Shown here one piece after another: positions 58,819-64,000 of a stretch of 64,000 nt of DNA (within the stretch, counting starts at the first letter, position 1; each line of letters opens with the position of its first letter). The position numbers and the translations under genes are program-made. The stretch comes from Bacillus benzoevorans (GTDB taxonomy: Bacteria; Bacillota; Bacilli; Bacillales; Cytobacillaceae), in contig NZ_JACHGK010000010.1 of NCBI RefSeq assembly GCF_014207535.1, positions 111,138 to 175,137 of the forward strand, in the 5' to 3' direction. A model generated the notes under the pieces. It worked only from the letters and a program-made list of their open reading frames with translations. It ran no database searches and was not told the DNA's origin.

Positions 58819-60642
58819 ATGAAGGCAATGAAACCGCCCAAGAAGCCATTATTGTTTTATTATGGCATTATATTAGTCGTCATCTTACTATTAAATAGTT
58901 TTATTTTCCCGGTAATTTTTCAAAAGCAGGTGAAGGAAGTAGATTATGGAACCTTTTTAACGATGGTTGAAAAAGGGGATGTGCAAAAGGTTGAAATTGA
59001 AGATCATTATATCTTATTTAATTCTGCTGCCGGCAATAATAAAGATTCATATTACCGGACAGGAGTTGTAGACGATCCGAAACTAGTCGATCGATTGCAT
59101 GAGGCTGATGTTCAATTTACAAAGGTGATCCCGCGTGAAAATTCACCATTTTTAAATTTTATCTTAACTTGGATTCTTCCATTACTTATTTTTATTGCCA
59201 TTGGTCAATGGTTTGCGAAGAAAATGCAAAACAAAATGATGGGCGGAGGAAATACACTTTCATTTGGAAAAAGTAAAGCCAAGGTTTATGTTGAGGCTAA
59301 AATTGGCGTTACTTTTGCAGATGTAGCCGGGCAGGATGAAGCGAAGGAAGCACTGCAGGAAATTGTTGATTTTCTCCATAATCCTAAAAAATATAAAGAA
59401 ATTGGTGCCAAGATTCCAAAGGGAGCTTTGCTTGTAGGACCTCCGGGAACAGGTAAAACACTGCTGGCTAAAGCGGTGGCTGGAGAATCAAAGGTACCTT
59501 TCTTCTCTATCTCCGGTTCCGAATTTGTCGAAATGTTTGTCGGGATGGGGGCAGCTAGAGTTAGAGATTTGTTCAAACAGGCTCAGGAAAAGGCACCTTG
59601 TATTGTCTTTATCGATGAAATCGATGCCATTGGAAAAAGCCGTAATTCAGGTATGGCGGGCGGGAACGACGAACGGGAGCAGACTTTAAATCAGCTTTTA
59701 ACGGAAATGGATGGATTTGATGCGGATAAAGGCGTCGTGATCCTTGCAGCCAGCAACAGACCGGAAACATTGGATAAAGCTCTTTTAAGACCGGGTCGTT
59801 TTGACCGCAGAGTTCCAGTAGAGCTGCCTGACTTAGCCGGCCGTGAAGCTATTTTGCAGGTTCATGCCAGACAGGTGAAGCTTGAGACTGATGTAGATTT
59901 TAATCTGATTGCAAGGGCAACATCAGGGGCTTCTGGAGCAGATTTAGCCAATATTATTAATGAAGGGGCTCTCCGTGCTGTCCGATTTGGAAGGGACAGA
60001 GTCACGCAGAATGATTTGGAGGAGTCTGTTGAAACAGTCATTGCTGGATATCAAAGAAAGAATGCTGTCATCTCTATGAAAGATAAACTGACCATTTCCT
60101 ATCATGAAGTGGGACATGCGTTAGTTGCGGCGAAACAAAGCCATTCCGCACCGGTGCATAAAATAACGATTATCCCGAGAACCTCCGGAGCATTAGGCTA
60201 CACGATGCAGGTTGATGAACGGGAAACCGTCTTAATGTCCAAGGAGCAGGCACTCGATAAGATAACAACCTTTATGGGCGGCCGTGCAGCGGAAGAAGTT
60301 ATCTTCAATACGGTCACATCAGGAGCCTCGAACGACATAGAACAGGCTACAAAAATTGCCAGAGCGATGGTCACAAGATATGGGATGACGGAGGAATTTG
60401 ATATGATGGCGCTGGAAACGGTGAATAATGCCTATTTAGGCGGTGATTCCTCGTTAATCGTTTCAGCCGAAACAGCCGCGAAAATTGACGATGTTGTGCT
60501 GAAGATCATTAAAACCTGCCATCAAAAGGCGATTCATATTTTAGAAGAAAATAAAGATATATTACATGAATTAACCAAGTATCTAATTGAAAAGGAAACG
60601 CTCAGCGGCGAAGAATTCATGCAAATATTAGAAGGCCAGTAA
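58819..60642 (+). CDS. FtsH-family membrane AAA+ metalloprotease
   Basis: A 607-residue FtsH-type protease. Two N-terminal membrane helices (about 12-34 and 110-132) flank an extracytoplasmic domain. The AAA module has Walker A GPPGTGKT (207-214) and Walker B CIVFIDEIDAIG, and the zinc protease site is HEVGH (429-433), with Asp in SGASNDIEQA as third ligand. It degrades misfolded or regulatory membrane proteins. The housekeeping Bacillus ftsH is normally beside hslO/hprT genes; here the setting is unrelated and the C-terminus lacks the usual acidic tail, so this is likely a second paralogue. CGGAGG precedes the ATG. Confidence 0.92.
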   Translation: MKAMKPPKKPLLFYYGIILVVILLLNSFIFPVIFQKQVKEVDYGTFLTMVEKGDVQKVEIEDHYILFNSAAGNNKDSYYRTGVVDDPKLVDRLHEADVQFTKVIPRENSPFLNFILTWILPLLIFIAIGQWFAKKMQNKMMGGGNTLSFGKSKAKVYVEAKIGVTFADVAGQDEAKEALQEIVDFLHNPKKYKEIGAKIPKGALLVGPPGTGKTLLAKAVAGESKVPFFSISGSEFVEMFVGMGAARVRDLFKQAQEKAPCIVFIDEIDAIGKSRNSGMAGGNDEREQTLNQLLTEMDGFDADKGVVILAASNRPETLDKALLRPGRFDRRVPVELPDLAGREAILQVHARQVKLETDVDFNLIARATSGASGADLANIINEGALRAVRFGRDRVTQNDLEESVETVIAGYQRKNAVISMKDKLTISYHEVGHALVAAKQSHSAPVHKITIIPRTSGALGYTMQVDERETVLMSKEQALDKITTFMGGRAAEEVIFNTVTSGASNDIEQATKIARAMVTRYGMTEEFDMMALETVNNAYLGGDSSLIVSAETAAKIDDVVLKIIKTCHQKAIHILEENKDILHELTKYLIEKETLSGEEFMQILEGQ

Positions 60643-60655
60643 AGAGGATTCCGTA

Positions 60656-60697
60656 AAAAGAAGGCATGCACGAAAAAAATGGGCTGCCTTCTTTTTG
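60656..60697. terminator. Terminator between the FtsH and HIT genes
   Basis: AAAAGAAGGCA pairs with TGCCTTCTTTT across a loop; T-runs serve both convergent genes. Confidence 0.85.
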
Positions 60698-60698
60698 A

Positions 60699-61121
60699 TT
60701 ATAAGTATTTTTTAATCAGTTCGATTCTTTCTTGGTATTCCGCGTCTGTTAAGTGAGTTTTACCGGGATTCATTTCAAAAGTGGAACCCCAGTTATCGCT
60801 GTTTTCATATTTAGGCACGACATGCATATGCAGGTGATGCATGGTGTCGCCATAGGCTCCGTAATTGATTTTCCCCGGCTGGAAGGCTTTATCAATCGCC
60901 GCAGCTGTTCTCTTTACATCTCTCATATAGGCGGCCAAATTTTCATCATCCAGTTGGAACAGTTCCTTCACATGATCTTTGTAGACAACATTACATCTGC
61001 CTTTATACGTTTGCTCTTTAAAAAGAAAAACGGTTGAAACCTCCAGTTTAGCAATTTCAATCATCAGGTTATCACGACGTTCATCTTCCATACAGTACAT
61101 GCAATCTTTATTTAATTCCAT
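60699..61121 (-). CDS. HIT-family protein
   Basis: A 140-residue HIT protein. The active-site motif HHLHMHVVPKY is near residue 99. C8 and C11 (DCMYCME) with H36-region residues suggest the zinc-binding subtype. It hydrolyses or transfers nucleotidyl groups from dinucleotides or AMP derivatives. The ATG at 61121 has AAAGGA at good spacing; an in-frame ATG at 61154 is less likely. Confidence 0.88.
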   Translation of the reverse strand: MELNKDCMYCMEDERRDNLMIEIAKLEVSTVFLFKEQTYKGRCNVVYKDHVKELFQLDDENLAAYMRDVKRTAAAIDKAFQPGKINYGAYGDTMHHLHMHVVPKYENSDNWGSTFEMNPGKTHLTDAEYQERIELIKKYL

Positions 61122-61329
61122 TATGCTCAATCCTTTCTCGCTACTTGAATGCATACTAGTATTATTATTCTTTGAATCTTTATCATTATGTACGAGAAAT
61201 GGAAAAAATACAAAACAGTATTTGTAAATTATTTCACAAAGATTTCATGCAACAATGGTTTTTTAGAAATGGTTTTCTTATGTTACGAAAAATTATGGTA
61301 TAGTGTTAGTAAAAAGGGGAGGGATAACC

Positions 61330-62724
61330 ATGGTTAAAGAACAAATCATGCTTAACGATCACCGCAAGGCGATTCCGTTACAGCCGGTAAAGGTTATCTT
61401 TTATTTACAGGGAGAAATGATTGAAGCGATAAGCGAGAACCGGGAAATTTATTATCTATTTTTTTATAAATACCGCTTCCTCACTGCTGTAAAAGCGAAA
61501 AGGATTAAACTGCAATCCTATATCGAGCAGGCTTTTAAACAAGGTATGGTTTTCGATGCTCCTCATCCACTGATCGATAAATTACTATCCACCCGTCATG
61601 AATTTCATTCTCTAAGCTTTCAACAATTAGTGAATAAATTGGAACTGCACTATACCCCGCAGGAACAAGCTCACATTCTCACCTTATTTGAATCGTTTTT
61701 TCCAAAAAAGCAATTATTTGCTGAAATTTTATCCCATTATTATGAATACCGCCGCAATGGACAGCTGGCCTTAGGCTATCAAATTATCCGCATCTTAATG
61801 GACTTTGCTCCAAAACAAAGCTTGGTAAAGTCATTTGTTAACGATGTTCATTTCCATAAATATGCCGTTTTGTATAAGGATAAATCAGCAAAGGTCCTTG
61901 CCGCCGATCCGATTTTTGCAGAAAAGGTATTTTACACCAACAAGGAAAATGAACAGGATTTTAAGCTGTTAACGGCTTTCTTGGAAAAGAAATCTCGCTG
62001 GATGGATTTAACGGCATTATTCATTTCCGAGCGGAATACCTCTCTCTCCATTGATGAATACCACTATCTTTCTCATTTGCTTGAACTGCATTTTAATGAG
62101 GAAGAAAAGATGTTCATCTTAGAACATCTTTCCCTCCAATACCCTGCCTTTCTTCCATTAAAACAGGATTTATTTAATCAATATATCAGAGCTGAAAAGA
62201 TCGGAAAACTTCTCGGGTTGTTGAATGATCCTGACATTTCATTAAGCAAATCTCAATTGCAGGCTTTAGAAAGGATGCTGGAGCAATCGGATACAAGTGT
62301 TTATCCACATGAGCCGGTTGTGCTGCAGAAGATGGTCAATAGGCTGATGAACCTGCTCCCAGAAAAAACAGAAATACTATTAAAACAATCCGTAACGGTC
62401 CTGCTAAAAACGAAAGAACCTGCTGCGATTAAATCATGGATTAGTCCCTTAATAAATAAGACCGGAGATTTGCTGATTTTCGATAAAATAGAGAAGATGG
62501 TCAATCTGAGTGCATCACTGAATGACATGCAGACTCTGGGTGAACTTTATTTTGAATTCCGGCAATTTGAAAAAGCAATTGAATGTTTTGGCTGGGAAAT
62601 GGAATTAAAGCCATCAGATCCCAAACCGCTTCAATGGCTGGCTAGGGTCTATCATGAGATGGGGCAGGAACAAGAATCCGAGGTTTACCAGCAGCTCTGT
62701 ATTAATGTACAGAAATGGGGATAA
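61330..62724 (+). CDS. TPR-like helical repeat protein
   Basis: A 464-residue all-helical protein. The last 60 residues (LGELYFEFRQFEKAIECFGWE, then PLQWLARVYHEMGQ) read as TPR-type repeats; the rest looks like degenerate helical hairpins. It has no signal or membrane segment. GGGGAGGG lies before the ATG at 61330. Its role is unknown; scaffold or adaptor functions are typical of the fold. Confidence 0.8.
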   Translation: MVKEQIMLNDHRKAIPLQPVKVIFYLQGEMIEAISENREIYYLFFYKYRFLTAVKAKRIKLQSYIEQAFKQGMVFDAPHPLIDKLLSTRHEFHSLSFQQLVNKLELHYTPQEQAHILTLFESFFPKKQLFAEILSHYYEYRRNGQLALGYQIIRILMDFAPKQSLVKSFVNDVHFHKYAVLYKDKSAKVLAADPIFAEKVFYTNKENEQDFKLLTAFLEKKSRWMDLTALFISERNTSLSIDEYHYLSHLLELHFNEEEKMFILEHLSLQYPAFLPLKQDLFNQYIRAEKIGKLLGLLNDPDISLSKSQLQALERMLEQSDTSVYPHEPVVLQKMVNRLMNLLPEKTEILLKQSVTVLLKTKEPAAIKSWISPLINKTGDLLIFDKIEKMVNLSASLNDMQTLGELYFEFRQFEKAIECFGWEMELKPSDPKPLQWLARVYHEMGQEQESEVYQQLCINVQKWG

Positions 62725-62730
62725 TGGTGA

Positions 62731-62774
62731 GAGCCCGGGAGAGGGAGCAAAATACTTCCCTTTTTCGGGCTTGA
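62731..62774 (+). terminator. Terminator of the TPR-like gene
   Basis: AGCCCG and GGGAG arms pair with CTTCCC and CGGGCT. The T-run is short, so strength is moderate. Confidence 0.65.
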
Positions 62775-62908
62775 AAAATTGATTAAAAAGTAATATATGA
62801 ATAATCTTTACTTTCTGTAAATGCAGGTTTACAATGAAGACAATTATAAAGTTCACAATTTGTACAAATTTCCGACAAAGGATATTCAAGAATTAGTGAG
62901 GTGTCAAA

Positions 62909-63088
62909 ATGAACCGGTATTTAACCTTGTCGTTGCTATTATTACTCGGTTTTTATGTTATTAGTTTAAATGCATCATTTGTAACCGCATTTATTTTCTT
63001 TATTTTTACCATTGTCTCGTTGGTTTTGGCAGTATGCTGTGAATTAGACAATAAAAGAAGACGTGCACATTTAAGAGTTGTGAAATAA
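62909..63088 (+). CDS. Small two-helix membrane protein
   Basis: A 59-residue protein with two hydrophobic helices (YLTLSLLLLLGFYVISL; FVTAFIFFIFTIVSLVLAV) and a basic tail ELDNKRRRAHLRVVK. GTGAGGTG lies seven bases before the ATG and a terminator follows, which supports a real gene. No family is recognised. Confidence 0.7.
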   Translation: MNRYLTLSLLLLLGFYVISLNASFVTAFIFFIFTIVSLVLAVCCELDNKRRRAHLRVVK

Positions 63089-63121
63089 TGAAGAAGTTAA
63101 ATAAAACACGATATGAAAATT

Positions 63122-63168
63122 GGCCTCTTTCTCATTCTGTTTAAGAACCGGGAATAGAGGCCTTTTTG
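63122..63168. terminator. Terminator between the small membrane protein and LOG genes
   Basis: GGCCTCT pairs with AGAGGCC, with inner ATTC/GAAT arms, then TTTTTG. It lies between two convergent genes. Confidence 0.8.
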
Positions 63169-63177
63169 TTTTTCTGC

Positions 63178-63765
63178 TTATTCAGATTTGCTTTCGTTCA
63201 TATATGTTTTTAGTGCAGGGGGTTGATATTGTTGCAATTTTTTTATCAGTGCACCTGCTTCTTCATCAACCAGCGCCATCTTCCGGTATTTTTCAAGAAG
63301 AAATTGTTCATCTGCCATATGATTAAACAAAGCGATCAGAGGATCATAATAATGATTAATATTTAAGAGCCCTAACGGCTTTTGATGTAGACCCACCTGA
63401 GCCCATGTGAACATTTCAAAAAACTCTTCCAGTGTACCGGGTCCCCCGGGTAGAGCGATAAAGCCATCAGCAAGATCACTCATTTTAGCTTTTCTTTCAT
63501 GCATCGATTTTACGATAATCAGTTCCGAAAGTTTTTTATGTGTCACTTCTCTTTTATCAAGAAAATCCGGCATGACCCCGATAACTTTTCCGCCTTCTTC
63601 TAAAACGGATTCAGCCAAAGCTCCCATCATTCCGACACTGGAGCCTCCATACACGAGGGTAATCTTTTGCTGAGCAAGTTCTTTCCCGAATTTCTTGGCA
63701 TTTTCTATGTAGCTATCGGATGCTCCTTTACTAGCTCCGCAAAATACCGCTATACAATTCACCAT
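63178..63765 (-). CDS. LOG-family phosphoribohydrolase (YvdD-like)
   Basis: A 195-residue Rossmann-like protein. AVFCGASKGAS near the start, YGGSSVGMMGALA, and the PGGPGTLEEFFE active-site motif place it in the LOG/TIGR00730 family. These enzymes cleave nucleoside 5'-monophosphates to base and ribose phosphate. The start is ATG at 63765 with GGAGGCGG upstream. The last 235 bases of the window hold no further gene. Confidence 0.92.
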   Translation of the reverse strand: MVNCIAVFCGASKGASDSYIENAKKFGKELAQQKITLVYGGSSVGMMGALAESVLEEGGKVIGVMPDFLDKREVTHKKLSELIIVKSMHERKAKMSDLADGFIALPGGPGTLEEFFEMFTWAQVGLHQKPLGLLNINHYYDPLIALFNHMADEQFLLEKYRKMALVDEEAGALIKKLQQYQPPALKTYMNESKSE

Positions 63766-64000
63766 TTCCGCCTCCTATAAAAACCCATAAGAGAATTATA
63801 TATAAATTCGCCTGCTTTGTTAAATGAGCGCAAGCTAGGGTGCTGATATTTACAATTGAAACAGAGCTATTTTTATCGGATTTCCGACAGAAGACTCTCA
63901 CCTTGAGTTAAATAGACTATACTAATAAGAGGATAATATGTTCAATATAAGGGCATATGTCCTCTTATTTTTCACATAATATAAAGATTAAATATATTTC

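Noticed and set aside
1..64000. CRISPR arrays, tRNA or rRNA genes, prophage.
   Set aside because: No regularly spaced repeats, cloverleaf or rRNA sequence, or phage structural genes were seen.

Overview
The window is chromosomal DNA of a low-GC, Gram-positive, endospore-former-type bacterium (Bacillaceae, Bacillus/Neobacillus-like). The evidence is strong AGGAGG-type ribosome binding sites, frequent TTG/GTG starts, Bacillus-style Fur boxes, TGTGA-N6-TCACA Fnr boxes, T-box-free TPP riboswitches with rho-independent terminators, and gene families typical of the group (Amj, MhqR/DoxX, TenA-ThiXYZ, a YfiB/YfiC-type exporter pair, SirB). No rRNA, tRNA, CRISPR array, intact insertion sequence or prophage was seen.

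Layout. (1) 1-2050: the end of a flavodiiron protein, a Crp/Fnr regulator whose promoter carries an Fnr-type box and a perfect Fur box, and a decayed AraC-effector-domain fragment. (2) 2083-13482: an accessory metabolic island. A nitrate/cyanate-type ABC transporter with its own TatA and a Tat-signal lipoprotein, a CGNR zinc-finger regulator, an acyl-CoA-dehydrogenase-like enzyme, a formate/nitrite-family channel, small accessory proteins, a TauE/SafE exporter, then cyanase, a rhodanese-persulfide dioxygenase fusion and a tandem-duplicated OsmC protein. Three promoters in this island share one long motif at identical spacing, so they look like one regulon handling cyanate and probably a sulfur-linked precursor. 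(3) 13871-15500: the lipid II flippase Amj and the abutting remnants of two defence-type genes (patatin, Abi_2). (4) 15721-28220: a Fur-controlled siderophore locus with two NIS synthetases, a type III PLP decarboxylase, two related MFS exporters and a complete FecBCD-type uptake system. (5) 28413-33122: a HAD phosphatase, a PCYCGC lipoprotein, an IclR regulator and two Gfo/Idh/MocA oxidoreductases. (6) 33378-37121: a large PfkB-like/AAA+/RyR fusion protein, a hairpin-rich non-coding stretch and an unknown gene. (7) 37533-44601: an amino acid permease, a membrane protein, a methyltransferase, sirohydrochlorin chelatase, an SDR enzyme, a GntR regulator, and a MarR-DoxX pair sharing one operator. 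(8) 44641-50664: two TPP-riboswitch operons for thiamine salvage (thiM-thiE-thiD and tenA-thiZXY). (9) 50726-63765: a heterodimeric ABC exporter, assorted enzymes, an Fnr-box-driven hemerythrin gene, a SLATT-like two-TM protein, a second-type FtsH, a HIT protein, a TPR-like protein and a LOG-family protein.

Most notable are the three-promoter operator family of the cyanate island (with a TatA-coupled transporter), the PfkB-like/AAA+/RyR fusion, and the exact reuse of Fnr-box geometry at the regulator gene and the hemerythrin gene. Functions come from reading motifs and family resemblance by eye; no database search was run.
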